A stretch of 15,429 nt of DNA from Candidatus Nitrosomarinus sp. (GTDB lineage Archaea; Thermoproteota; Nitrososphaeria; Nitrososphaerales; Nitrosopumilaceae). This document shows, piece by piece, positions 1-7,076 of this stretch. Below the pieces are notes generated by a model, which worked only from the letters and a program-made list of their open reading frames with translations, ran no database searches and was not told where the DNA came from. Positions within the stretch are counted from its first letter, which is position 1. Every line of letters begins with the position of its first letter. Where the stretch lies: NCBI GenBank assembly GCA_003702465.1, contig REGF01000012.1, forward strand, positions 3,412-18,840, in the 5' to 3' direction. The position numbers were made by a program, and so were the translations under genes.

Positions 1-879
1 TTTTGCAGAAAGATCTGAAATTTCATCCAAACCTAATTGAGGACTACCCAATGTAATCAAATCACCTTTTTCAGAAGTATTTAGTTCATCAAAAACATTT
101 TTCATTTCTTTTTCATCAAATTCAATTTTTTCAGTATTTGGATCTCCTTCACCAAAATTAAATTTAGCACAAGTACCAGAAGTTCCCATCCCTCCACACA
201 TTGCTTTACATTGTCTTTGATCCATTTCACCAAGACCTGAAATATTTACAGATGTGTCACCTACTTTTCCAGCAAAGAAACCTAACATCCCGTAAGATAA
301 TTCATTTGGATTTTTTACTTTCATTTCTATTGTGATATTAGGTGAATCCTCTTTACGCAGTGATGAATACGGACTTTTTCCAACAATTGCACTAGCCAAT
401 GCACTAAATGCACTTTCTTTATTGGTCTTCAAATTATCATAAGAATTTGCATGAATTGCTGCATTGCTTTCTGCAAATGCAACTTGCGTACCACTTGTTG
501 GAATATCAAAAATTTCATAGGGAATACAAGAAAATGATGGAATCACACCCATTGTCTCATATGAATTTCTAATTGACAATTGTTTGGAAATAAAATTTTC
601 ATCTAGTTTATAATTAGATACATTATCAATATCAAATCCCATTGGATTCAAAGTTGTTTTTACAGTTACTCGAGCTTCTTTGCTGATTGTTGAGAGAAAT
701 TCTTCACCTGCATCACCAATTGTATTATAATTTACTCCAGAGAGGTGTGCCCATTTAATTGGAATTAGTTTTTCAGCATCAGTTGCTTCACCAGTTGCAA
801 CTAAAATCCTATATGCCATTTGCATAATTTCACCTTGTTCACCCTTTAGTGCAGATTCTTCTTCTTGAGTTAGTTCCAA
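1..879 (-). CDS. Phosphomevalonate dehydratase large subunit (aconitase X type), 3' end cut off by window edge
   Basis: The minus strand is open from 879 to base 1, giving 293 codons with no stop. The protein reads like the aconitase X (former DUF521) family. Recognisable pieces are an ELTQEE start, WAHLSGVNYNTIGDAG at about 43-58, TTLNPMGFD at 75-83, SFSCIPYE with C118, and the Cys-rich stretch C224/C228/C237 around CGGMGTSGTC. In archaea this subunit and a small partner dehydrate mevalonate 5-phosphate to trans-anhydromevalonate phosphate, using a 4Fe-4S cluster, in the modified mevalonate route to isoprenoid lipids. The family is about 400 residues long, so roughly the last quarter is outside the window; the small subunit is not visible. 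The start chosen is TTG at 879: no ATG or GTG lies in frame nearby, and a TATA-like box sits 26-27 bases upstream, which fits a leaderless mRNA. The gene diverges from nth. Bacterial aconitase X relatives act on hydroxyproline-type substrates, but the archaeal setting favours the mevalonate role. Confidence 0.85.
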   Translation of the reverse strand, partial: MELTQEEESALKGEQGEIMQMAYRILVATGEATDAEKLIPIKWAHLSGVNYNTIGDAGEEFLSTISKEARVTVKTTLNPMGFDIDNVSNYKLDENFISKQLSIRNSYETMGVIPSFSCIPYEIFDIPTSGTQVAFAESNAAIHANSYDNLKTNKESAFSALASAIVGKSPYSSLRKEDSPNITIEMKVKNPNELSYGMLGFFAGKVGDTSVNISGLGEMDQRQCKAMCGGMGTSGTCAKFNFGEGDPNTEKIEFDEKEMKNVFDELNTSEKGDLITLGSPQLGLDEISDLSAK

Positions 880-901
880 CGGTAAATTATCATTATTACA
901 G

Positions 902-909
902 TTATAATA
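902..909. promoter_or_regulatory. Shared TATA-like box between two divergent genes
   Basis: TTATAATA on the plus strand reads TATTATAA on the minus strand, so the box is close to symmetric. Its centre is 26.5 bases from the TTG start of the dehydratase gene (879) and 28.5 bases from the ATG of nth (934). Both are the usual archaeal TATA-to-start distance for leaderless transcripts. The whole intergenic space is about 50 bases and no second AT box is placed as well. Confidence 0.55.
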
Positions 910-933
910 CTTGTGCGTAAATGCTAATTGAAA

Positions 934-1584
934 ATGAAAAAAATACTAACGGGAATGACAAATACCATGAATTCTGTAAAACCACCAAGAATTACGGCAT
1001 TAAGAGATTTACATAATGCGGAAACAGGTCCATTTAGTATTTTAATTGGAACAATACTGTCAGCTAGAACTAAAGATGAAACAACTACAAAAGCTGTAAA
1101 AGCATTATTTAAAAAATATAAGAATCCAGAAGATCTTGCAAATGCTAAAGTCAAAGATGTAGAAAAAATAATTAAATCAATTGGATTTTTTCATGTAAAA
1201 TCAAAAAGAATTATTGAAGTTTCAAAAATTATACATAAAAAATACAAAGATAAAGTTCCAGAAGATCTTGAAACTTTGGTACAATTACCAGGTGTTGGAA
1301 GAAAAACTGCTAATTGTGTTTTAGTATATGCATTTGAAAAACCAGCTATACCAGTAGATATTCATGTTCATAGAATTTCAAACAGATTAGGTTTAGTTGA
1401 AACAAAAAATCCAGAAGAAACTGAACAAGAATTAATGAAAAAAATTGATAAAAAATTTTGGATAGATATCAATGATACATTTGTAATGTATGGTCAAAAT
1501 ATCTGTAAACCAATTTCACCAATGTGTGATGTTTGTAAAATTAAAAAAAGTTGTAAATATTATAAAAATCTCAACGCTTCTTAG
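934..1584 (+). CDS. nth: Endonuclease III (DNA glycosylase/AP lyase)
   Basis: This is a base-excision repair enzyme that removes oxidised pyrimidines and nicks the abasic site by beta-elimination. It has the full HhH-GPD layout. From ATG 934 the helix-hairpin-helix reads LPGVGRKTA, with the catalytic lysine at K124. The catalytic aspartate D142 lies in VDIHVHR. The C-terminal 4Fe-4S loop has C191-x6-C198-x2-C201-x5-C207, exactly the spacing of E. coli Nth. Length, 216 residues, matches the family. A TTG at 928 would add two residues; ATG 934 is preferred because it lies 28.5 bases from the TATA-like box at 902-909. The last 14 bases overlap the end of the convergent gene that follows. All key residues are present, so an active enzyme is expected. 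Confidence 0.95.
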   Translation: MKKILTGMTNTMNSVKPPRITALRDLHNAETGPFSILIGTILSARTKDETTTKAVKALFKKYKNPEDLANAKVKDVEKIIKSIGFFHVKSKRIIEVSKIIHKKYKDKVPEDLETLVQLPGVGRKTANCVLVYAFEKPAIPVDIHVHRISNRLGLVETKNPEETEQELMKKIDKKFWIDINDTFVMYGQNICKPISPMCDVCKIKKSCKYYKNLNAS

Positions 1585-2236
1585 TCAGATATAACGTTCC
1601 AACTAAAATTCCAACTCCCGCTGCTACAACAAACGGAAAGAATGCAAACATGTTTTGTCCTGGATCTCCTGATAAGACTTCAACATGCATTATTCCAGAA
1701 TTGATTGCAGGAGGATCAGTGCTTCCTTCCATTCCATGAACTGAATATGATTCAACTTCAAATATTCCAATATCCAAATTTGTTACTACTATTCTAGCTC
1801 CATTATTTACAGTTAAACCTGCTTTATCTGTGTATGATATGATAGATTTTGCTTGAGGATACCAACCTCTATCTAAATCTCTGTGAATTACAACATATCC
1901 TTCATCAGGTGTTTGAACTGCAACCCAAAATTTATGATCAGGAATAGAACCCATTCCTACTTCAATGAATTCATTAGTATTTTCTTTATCGTATATTCGA
2001 AAAACTGCATTTCCGTTTGGATTTGCATAAAGTAAATTATTGTCAATTGTTACTTGCCAACTTTTACTATGAAGATTATCAAGTGGAATTATAGGTGCAT
2101 TTCGTAATACTGTATTGAAATCTTCACCTGGAATTTCCAGATCTTCAAGTATAAGTGATGGATTTACTTGTTCTTGAGCAAATACAGGAGTTATTAAAAA
2201 TCCAAGAAATACAATTCCTAAAAACAGATACTTCAT
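1571..2236 (-). CDS. Secreted, C-terminally membrane-anchored protein of unknown function
   Basis: I do not recognise a family for this 221-residue protein. Residues 1-20 form a clear signal peptide (short positive start, hydrophobic core, cleavage near FAQEQ). Residues about 198-217 are one hydrophobic segment followed by TKKR, so the bulk (about 21-197) should sit outside the cell, anchored by its C-terminus. The outer part is rich in predicted beta strands (for example WQVTIDNNLLYANPNGNAVF and KFWVAVQTPDEGYVVI) and has no cysteine, so no disulfide or metal cluster is suggested. The ATG at 2236 has a TATA-like box 26 bases upstream, in the tail of sat, so it probably has its own promoter. 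It converges with nth and overlaps it by 14 bases. A small cell-surface protein typical of this archaeal group is the most I can infer. Confidence 0.75.
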   Translation of the reverse strand: MKYLFLGIVFLGFLITPVFAQEQVNPSLILEDLEIPGEDFNTVLRNAPIIPLDNLHSKSWQVTIDNNLLYANPNGNAVFRIYDKENTNEFIEVGMGSIPDHKFWVAVQTPDEGYVVIHRDLDRGWYPQAKSIISYTDKAGLTVNNGARIVVTNLDIGIFEVESYSVHGMEGSTDPPAINSGIMHVEVLSGDPGQNMFAFFPFVVAAGVGILVGTLYLTKKR

Positions 2237-2257
2237 GAGCTAATGTAAATTTGTTTG

Positions 2258-2266
2258 AATAAATAT
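2258..2266 (-). promoter_or_regulatory. TATA-like box for the secreted protein gene
   Basis: ATATTTATT on the minus strand is centred 26 bases before the ATG at 2236. It abuts the sat stop codon (2267-2269), so the downstream gene can be transcribed apart from the cysH-sat operon. Confidence 0.4.
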
Positions 2267-3409
2267 CTAATCAACAAAAGGTTTAGGATGATCTAAAATT
2301 ACTTGTGCAACTTCAGGTCTTAGAATAAATTCAGATGGTGCTTGACCATTTTGAATCATTTCTCGAAGTGCAGTTCCACTAATTTGCTCCTTTACATCAT
2401 TATCATGCGGACATGCCTTTGGAGTTGTATACGTTAAACATTTCTTACAATAGAAGAAAGGTGGGAAAAATACTGGAGAAATTTCTAATTCAGGGTAATC
2501 ATCAAAGATTTTTTGTGCAGCCATGGGATCATAGAATTTACCAACGCCAGCATGATCACGTCCAATAATGATATGAGTACAACCATAGTTTTGTCTCATT
2601 ATTGCATGATGTATTGCTTCTTTTGGTCCAGCATATTTCATTTGTGTATGAAGCGTACCAAGTTGGCATCTGTTTTCAGGATAGTATAATTTTATCATTG
2701 TTTCATAGCATTTTACAATTACTTCATCAACAAAATCACCAGATTTTTTCTTACCAATTACAGGATTTACAAAAACACCATCACGTGTTGTAATAGATGT
2801 TTTTTGTAACATTTCATGAGCTACATGTGGCGGGTTTCTTGTTTGAAAAGCACAAATTGTTTTCCATCCAGCTTTAGCAAAAGATTCTCTTGTTTGAATA
2901 GGTGTTAATCTATTATTTCTAATTTCAGTATCATTTGGTCGTTGAATAAAATCAATTTTTCCACTTACTAGAAAATCTTTCATTGACATTGTATATGCTA
3001 CACCAGGATGAGATGAATCTGTAGTTCCATACACTCCTTGAGCTGTTTTCTCTTTATCAAAAGTAAATGTTTCATCTACATGTAGTACTGCAATTCCAAT
3101 ATCATCAGGATTTTTTAATAAAACATCTCCTGCATCTTTCATTTTAGAAGCAGTATCTTCATCAACATCAAGTACAATGGGAATTGTCCAGGCTAGATCA
3201 TTTGCAAGTCTTCCACGAGAGACGACACTTTCAAAGTCCTGTTGTCCCAAGAATCCTTCTAAAGGACTAAAAATTCCATCAGCAATATTTTCTACATCAT
3301 TTGCTAAATCTTCAGAAATAGTTATTGAAAATAATCCTGTAGTATCCACTTTGGTAATTCTATTAACTAATACTCCACCATGTGCTTTTATTGAATTATT
3401 TTCTGACAT
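2267..3409 (-). CDS. sat: Sulfate adenylyltransferase (ATP sulfurylase)
   Basis: The enzyme joins sulfate and ATP to give adenylyl sulfate (APS) and pyrophosphate, the first step of sulfate assimilation. The 380 residues match the monofunctional Sat family. The nucleotide-binding motif FQTRNPPHVAHE is at 188-199 (QxRNPxHxxHE signature). The second signature GRDHAGVG is at 283-290, and SGTALREM lies near 344-351. A C321-x2-C324-x8-C333-x-H335 cluster looks like the zinc site seen in many prokaryotic Sat proteins. No APS kinase domain is fused. ATG 3409 is preceded by GAGG at 3416-3419 with a six-base spacer; this site overlaps the cysH stop codon, and the gap between the genes is 9 bases. The two form an operon, and APS made here should be the substrate of CysH. 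With no dissimilatory reductase genes in view, an assimilatory role is inferred. Confidence 0.95.
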   Translation of the reverse strand: MSENNSIKAHGGVLVNRITKVDTTGLFSITISEDLANDVENIADGIFSPLEGFLGQQDFESVVSRGRLANDLAWTIPIVLDVDEDTASKMKDAGDVLLKNPDDIGIAVLHVDETFTFDKEKTAQGVYGTTDSSHPGVAYTMSMKDFLVSGKIDFIQRPNDTEIRNNRLTPIQTRESFAKAGWKTICAFQTRNPPHVAHEMLQKTSITTRDGVFVNPVIGKKKSGDFVDEVIVKCYETMIKLYYPENRCQLGTLHTQMKYAGPKEAIHHAIMRQNYGCTHIIIGRDHAGVGKFYDPMAAQKIFDDYPELEISPVFFPPFFYCKKCLTYTTPKACPHDNDVKEQISGTALREMIQNGQAPSEFILRPEVAQVILDHPKPFVD

Positions 3410-3415
3410 ACTAAG

Positions 3416-3419
3416 CCTC
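3416..3419 (-). promoter_or_regulatory. Ribosome binding site of sat, overlapping the cysH stop
   Basis: GAGG on the minus strand, six bases before the sat ATG; its first G is the last base of the cysH TAG stop. This suggests that a ribosome ending on cysH helps start sat. Confidence 0.5.
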
Positions 3420-4135
3420 TATTTATGGTCTATATGAAGGCCACACTCTTTGTTGCCACCTTGTTCCCACCACCATCTTCCTGCACGAATATCTTCACCA
3501 GGTTTGATCGCTCTAGTACAAGGTTCACATCCAATACTTGGAAAGCCTTTGTCAAGAAGACTATTGTATGGTAAGTGATTTTTTTTGATATATTCTTGAA
3601 TTTGTTCCCATGTCCAATCAACAATTGGATTGATTTTCAAAATATCACCATGTCCATGATCCAATTGAAAAATTTTCACATCCTCTCTATTTTTTGTCTG
3701 ATCTCTTCTTAATCCTGTTATCCATCCATCTAAAGTATTGAGCATTTTATTCATTGGATGAACTTTACGAATTTCACAACATAGTTTTCGATTTTCTACA
3801 CTTTCATAAAATAGATTCAAGCCCTTTTCTTTTACCATTTCTTCTACTTCTTTAGTGTCAGGAAATAATACTTCGATTGAAATATTGTATTTTTTTCTAA
3901 CAATATCCATAATATCATAGGTTTCTTGTGGAAGTCTACCAGTATCAAGAGTAAAAAATCGAAAATTTGGATTAATTTTTAACATTATATCCATTACAAC
4001 AGCATCTTCAGCACCAAAACTAGATGCTTTTGCAACTTTAGGATGTAAATTATCAGATACCCATTGTAAAGCTTCTTCAGTTGTTTTAATTGTTGAATTA
4101 AGATTATCTACTTGATCTTGTGTGAATTTTGTCAC
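3419..4135 (-). CDS. cysH: Adenylyl-sulfate (APS) reductase, CysH family
   Basis: The enzyme reduces APS to sulfite and AMP in sulfate assimilation. In numbering from GTG 4135 the protein is 238 residues. It carries the N-type PP-loop pocket SSFGAED (38-44), the conserved LDTGRLPQET, TGLRRDQT (140-147), and the C-terminal KECGLH with the catalytic Cys (C231). Paired cysteines LCC (119-120) and CEPC (203, 206) form the CC...CxxC set that binds 4Fe-4S and marks APS-using rather than PAPS-using reductases. The frame stays open to a TTG at 4174 (251 residues). GTG 4135 is preferred because a clean TATAAAAG lies 23-24 bases ahead of it, inside that extension. The gene is first in the cysH-sat operon and diverges from the ThiI-like gene. 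Electrons probably come from thioredoxin; no such partner is in the window. Confidence 0.9.
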   Translation of the reverse strand: MTKFTQDQVDNLNSTIKTTEEALQWVSDNLHPKVAKASSFGAEDAVVMDIMLKINPNFRFFTLDTGRLPQETYDIMDIVRKKYNISIEVLFPDTKEVEEMVKEKGLNLFYESVENRKLCCEIRKVHPMNKMLNTLDGWITGLRRDQTKNREDVKIFQLDHGHGDILKINPIVDWTWEQIQEYIKKNHLPYNSLLDKGFPSIGCEPCTRAIKPGEDIRAGRWWWEQGGNKECGLHIDHK

Positions 4136-4154
4136 AATTTCATTTAAAATATTT

Positions 4155-4162
4155 CTTTTATA
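4155..4162 (-). promoter_or_regulatory. TATA box of the cysH-sat operon
   Basis: TATAAAAG on the minus strand is centred 23-24 bases before GTG 4135. It would have to be translated if cysH began at TTG 4174, which argues for the shorter protein. Confidence 0.5.
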
Positions 4163-4188
4163 TTGATTACCCAAAAACTTATGCTAAA

Positions 4189-4195
4189 TTATAAA
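4189..4195 (+). promoter_or_regulatory. TATA box of the ThiI-like gene
   Basis: TTATAAA on the plus strand, centred 28 bases before ATG 4220. It sits within the longer open frame that begins at 4163 and so supports the shorter start. Confidence 0.5.
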
Positions 4196-4219
4196 CAAGT
4201 AGAATTGAAAAGAGAAAAG

Positions 4220-5335
4220 ATGAATGAAACATCATATGTAGTAGTATTTCCAAGTATATTTTCTAAAAATAAAATACCTCAACTAATTAAAAATATCAAA
4301 AAAATTCTCAAAATTAAAAATCAAAAATATAATTCGGTAAAACGTGACGGAGATATTATTTTAATTGATGCAAATGATCCTGTTTTTGCATCATCAGCTA
4401 TCAATTTGCTTTTTGGTATTGAAAAAATTGCTATTACAAGACAAGTAAAAAATGATTTTCAAAATATAGTTTCAGAAATTACAACTATAGGAGGCAATTT
4501 ATTATTAAAAGGAGAAAAATTTTTGGTTAGAGTAGAAGGAATATCAAAAGGATTTATTGTTAAAGATGTTGAAATTGCTGCTACATCAAATATTATTGAA
4601 AAAAAATCTAATTTAGGAGCTTATCCAGGAACTGATGAAAAATTTGATAAATTACTTTATACCTATTTAACAAAAAATTATGCATACGTTTGCATTTTTA
4701 CTGATAAAGGTAAAGGTGGAATTCCATATCAATCACAAGAGCAACAAGTAATTTGTGCAGTATTTGATGAGATTTCTGCAATTTCTTGTTATGAAACAAT
4801 TAAGCAAGGATATGATACAAAAATTATAGTTTGTTATAGACAAGAATCTGAATTAATGAATTTAGCTAAAATGATTAATCAAATAATTCCAAGATTAGTT
4901 CAAGATGAAATTAAAATTGAATTTTTTAATTTAAAAATTAATTCAAATGGAAATAAAAATTATTTAATTTACTTAAATTCAATAATAGAAATTCTACTAA
5001 GTTTTTCAAACAAAAGAATTTCATTGTCTTTATCACCACTAATTTTTTCTGGAAATTTTATTGATAATGCATTAAATCGTGTGTTTAGTAAAAAGAAAAT
5101 TCCAATAATACCACTAACTGGTGTAGACAATCAATTATTTTTAGAAGCAAAAGAAATTGGATTAGAACGAAGTATAAAGAAATTAGAAAAAATGATCAGT
5201 ATTAGATCAAATGATGTGCCTAAAGTTTCAAAAACCGATATAGAATTTGCTTTTAATACAAAAAAAGAAGTTTTTGTTAAATTAGGAGTAAATAATGTTC
5301 ATGATATTTTGGATTCATTAAATGAAGATCATTGA
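4220..5335 (+). CDS. THUMP-domain, ThiI-like protein with degenerate PP-loop
   Basis: The 371-residue protein has the layout of ThiI, the tRNA 4-thiouridine synthase. There is an N-terminal ferredoxin-like region (about 1-75), a THUMP RNA-binding domain (about 76-165), the linker KGKGGIPYQ (164-171, compare GxGGLPVG in ThiI), and a C-terminal Rossmann-like domain ending in PLTGVDNQLFLEAKEIG (298-314, compare the PLxGLDKxEI segment of ThiI). What is missing is the ATP-binding SGGxDS: the aligned place, about 181-190, reads VFDEISAISC. No rhodanese domain is present. From the family I infer tRNA or other RNA binding; adenylation of the base looks unlikely. ATG 4220 is preferred over in-frame starts at 4163 and 4181 because it has a TATA box 28 bases upstream. 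It diverges from cysH, itself a PP-loop protein of sulfur metabolism. Confidence 0.75.
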   Translation: MNETSYVVVFPSIFSKNKIPQLIKNIKKILKIKNQKYNSVKRDGDIILIDANDPVFASSAINLLFGIEKIAITRQVKNDFQNIVSEITTIGGNLLLKGEKFLVRVEGISKGFIVKDVEIAATSNIIEKKSNLGAYPGTDEKFDKLLYTYLTKNYAYVCIFTDKGKGGIPYQSQEQQVICAVFDEISAISCYETIKQGYDTKIIVCYRQESELMNLAKMINQIIPRLVQDEIKIEFFNLKINSNGNKNYLIYLNSIIEILLSFSNKRISLSLSPLIFSGNFIDNALNRVFSKKKIPIIPLTGVDNQLFLEAKEIGLERSIKKLEKMISIRSNDVPKVSKTDIEFAFNTKKEVFVKLGVNNVHDILDSLNEDH

Positions 5336-5336
5336 G

Positions 5337-5344
5337 AATTTAAA
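5337..5344 (+). promoter_or_regulatory. TATA-like box of the glycosyltransferase gene
   Basis: AATTTAAA, centred about 25 bases before GTG 5366 and just after the stop codon (5333-5335) of the upstream gene. It would allow a leaderless mRNA; read-through from the upstream gene is equally possible with only 30 bases between them. Confidence 0.35.
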
Positions 5345-5365
5345 CACCATATTTAATTAGAAATT

Positions 5366-6601
5366 GTGCTCAAAATAGGTGAATTTATCTATCCATGGGG
5401 AAGTGGTCATTATTCTCGAATGATGAGATTAAATGATGCATTATCGATAACAATGAAAGACGAATTAGAAGTTCATTTCTCAAGTAAAGATCATGTAATT
5501 GAAAAATTATTAAAAAAATTTCCAAATAAAAAAGAAAAAATTCATGAAATTTTAATGCCGACTCCTATTGATGGAAAATTTGGACCAAGTGTTTCAAAAT
5601 CATTAATGAATATTCTGTTACCAATTTCAAATAATCCATCATTAATTAGACAAATTATTAATTATTTGAGAGAAGAGAGAAAACTCTACAACAAAGAAAA
5701 ATTTGATTTAGTAATTAATGACGGAGATATGGGATCAAACATTTTAGCAAATAATAGAAATATTCCAAGCTTATTTGTTACAAATCAATTTCGACCAAAA
5801 TTATATAATTCAAGATCATATCTTTATCCATCATTAATTTTTATTGCAAAACAAATCAATAAAGCAACAAAAATTTTGGTTGCAGATTCACCACCTCCAT
5901 ACACTATGTGTGAATATAATTTAAATTTCATAAAGGAAGCTGAGGATAAAGTAGAATATGTTGGGCATTTTACAAATGGTAAAAAAATTGAAAATAAAGC
6001 TAAAACAGATTTAGAAAAATTAGTTGAAAATAATAATTTTGGTTATTGGATGAGAACTGGAAATAAATCTACAAATGATGGAACCGGCCAAAGATACGAA
6101 AATGTGTTTAAACAAAACGAAATGAAAAATGAAAAAAGAATTATTTCACATGCAAGAAATGAACCAAACATAGATTCAGTTATAGGAAAAGATGGAAAAA
6201 AATATTCAATTTCAGAGGCTTTAGAAAAAAAAATTGATTGGATTCAAATTGATATTGGATTTCTTTCTGAACAAGAGAAAGATACAGTTTTGAATTTATG
6301 TAAATATGCAGTAGTTAATGGTTCACATACTGTAATGGGCGAAATTATGGGAGGAAAATTAAAGCCAATTATTGGAATTCCCATATATGATGAGCATACT
6401 AACAATATCAAATGGGCACAGGAAAAAAATCTGGGAGTTTTAGCCATCAAAACTAAACATGTGATAGATTCAATTGAAAAAATTAAAGAAAATTATGATA
6501 ATTATGAGGATAATTTGAAGGATTTTTCCAAAAATTTTGTTCCAAATGGAGCTGAAAACTCAGCAAAAATTGCATCTGAGATTTTAGAAGAAAAGAGATA
6601 A
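5366..6601 (+). CDS. GT-B-like glycosyltransferase (MurG/family 28 type)
   Basis: The 411-residue protein resembles two-lobed GT-B glycosyltransferases. Near the N-terminus it has a glycine-rich acceptor-side loop GSGHYSRMMRL (12-22, GxGHxxR pattern). KFDLVINDGD (112-121) is typical of the central strand, and FVTNQF (137-142) follows. In the C-terminal lobe NGSHTVMGEIMGGKLKPIIG (318-337), then IPIYDEH and the W-A-x-E-K-N-L-G-V run, match the nucleotide-sugar binding region of MurG-like enzymes (GSHTxxxEixxxGKPxIxIPxxxEQ). There are no membrane segments or signal peptide, so it acts in the cytoplasm or at the inner membrane face. Donor and acceptor cannot be read from sequence; surface glycans or glycolipids are likely. 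A stretch at about 203-275 is poorly conserved in type and rich in Asn, Lys and Glu. GTG 5366 follows the ThiI-like gene by 30 bases. Confidence 0.75.
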   Translation: MLKIGEFIYPWGSGHYSRMMRLNDALSITMKDELEVHFSSKDHVIEKLLKKFPNKKEKIHEILMPTPIDGKFGPSVSKSLMNILLPISNNPSLIRQIINYLREERKLYNKEKFDLVINDGDMGSNILANNRNIPSLFVTNQFRPKLYNSRSYLYPSLIFIAKQINKATKILVADSPPPYTMCEYNLNFIKEAEDKVEYVGHFTNGKKIENKAKTDLEKLVENNNFGYWMRTGNKSTNDGTGQRYENVFKQNEMKNEKRIISHARNEPNIDSVIGKDGKKYSISEALEKKIDWIQIDIGFLSEQEKDTVLNLCKYAVVNGSHTVMGEIMGGKLKPIIGIPIYDEHTNNIKWAQEKNLGVLAIKTKHVIDSIEKIKENYDNYEDNLKDFSKNFVPNGAENSAKIASEILEEKR

Positions 6602-6625
6602 TAGATTATTTTTTAAAAAATTCTC

Positions 6626-6693
6626 ATCTGGCACGCGGGATTTCGATGGGCGAACGGACCGCAAGGGATGATGAAAAAATCCGCGTGTCAGAT
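6626..6693 (+). ncRNA. Candidate structured RNA: 17-bp GC-rich stem with a folded loop
   Basis: Bases 6626-6643 (ATCTGGCACGCGGGATTT) pair with 6677-6693 (AAATCCGCGTGTCAGAT). This gives 17 base pairs with one G-U pair (6631/6688) and one bulged G (6639). The 33-base loop can hold a UUCG/CGAA mini-stem (6642-6645 with 6651-6654), which would compete with the two pairs at the top of the long stem, and a CC-GCAA-GG tetraloop (6659-6666); it ends in GATGATGAA. By hand count 37 of 68 bases are G or C, against about a third in the surroundings; such GC islands in AT-rich archaea often mark RNA genes. GC-rich sequence goes on to about 6725, so the transcript may be near 100 bases. It does not match tRNA, 5S, SRP or RNase P RNA as I know them. 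It may be a free RNA or the leader of the zinc-ribbon gene. Strand is inferred from the neighbouring genes, since the stem alone does not tell it. Confidence 0.55.
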
Positions 6694-6724
6694 AGAAAAT
6701 CGATCAATCTTGTAGTGCGAACGC

Positions 6725-6731
6725 TTTTATG
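6725..6731 (+). promoter_or_regulatory. TATA-like box of the zinc-ribbon gene
   Basis: TTTTATG, centred 26 bases before the proposed TTG start at 6754. It sits right after the GC-rich RNA candidate, which would separate the two transcription units. Confidence 0.35.
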
Positions 6732-6753
6732 GAAAAAATTTGTCAGAATTTCA

Positions 6754-7065
6754 TTGGTTGTTTGTCCTGAATGTACAGCAAGAGCAAAAAAGAAAATTCT
6801 AACTAAATACGAAGAAGAAGTTCCTGAAGAAGATAGAGATAGACAAGATCTTTACAAATTATACGATGAAGTTGATATTCCAATGGAAATGGACAAAAAT
6901 ACTAAAAATTTCATTTGTAAAAAATGTGGACTATATGCTACAAGAGAACAAATCTCAGATATCAGATACAAATTAAATCAAAAAGAAAGAACACGTGATG
7001 ATAAAAGTGATGATTATCTTGAATGGTGGAATAAAAGTAAAAAAGATAAAAATCTAGATAATTAG
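6754..7065 (+). CDS. Small zinc-ribbon protein, function unknown
   Basis: From TTG 6754 this is a 103-residue protein. It has a CPEC knuckle (C4, C7) at the very N-terminus and CKKC (C55, C58) in the middle, a split four-cysteine zinc ribbon, separated by an acidic helical stretch with EEDRDRQDLYKLYDEVD. The tail is highly charged (KERTRDDKSDD...WWNKSKKDK). Such ribbons in archaea bind nucleic acid or act in transcription or translation complexes, but I cannot assign one. The frame is open back to ATG 6646, which would add 36 residues. I reject that because this stretch uses codons rare in the neighbours (CGG, CGC, ACC, AGG, TCG, GTG) and is the arm and loop of the GC-rich hairpin. The TTG has a TATA-like box 26 bases ahead. 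The next gene starts 12 bases after the stop, so they are probably cotranscribed. Confidence 0.65.
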   Translation: MVVCPECTARAKKKILTKYEEEVPEEDRDRQDLYKLYDEVDIPMEMDKNTKNFICKKCGLYATREQISDIRYKLNQKERTRDDKSDDYLEWWNKSKKDKNLDN

Positions 7066-7076
7066 TGGAATTTAAA

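Noticed and set aside
3419..4174. cysH starting at TTG 4174 (251 residues)
   Set aside because: The extra 13 residues contain a clean TATAAAAG box and add nothing known of the family; GTG 4135 is the better start, though this is not certain.
6640..6680. Resemblance of the hairpin loop to a fluoride riboswitch (GATGG, ACC...GG, GATGATG pieces)
   Set aside because: The first stem is closed by a loop too short for the known fold, the pseudoknot partner is absent, and the downstream gene is no ion exporter.
6668..6693. C/D box guide RNA, from the ATGATGA (C box like) at 6668-6674
   Set aside because: No matching CTGA D box follows at the right distance, and the long closed stem is not a C/D box layout.
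6646..6753. N-terminal extension of the zinc-ribbon protein from ATG 6646
   Set aside because: The stretch uses codons rare in the neighbours, forms the loop and arm of a GC-rich hairpin, and the ribbon protein has a good TTG start with a TATA-like box at 6754.
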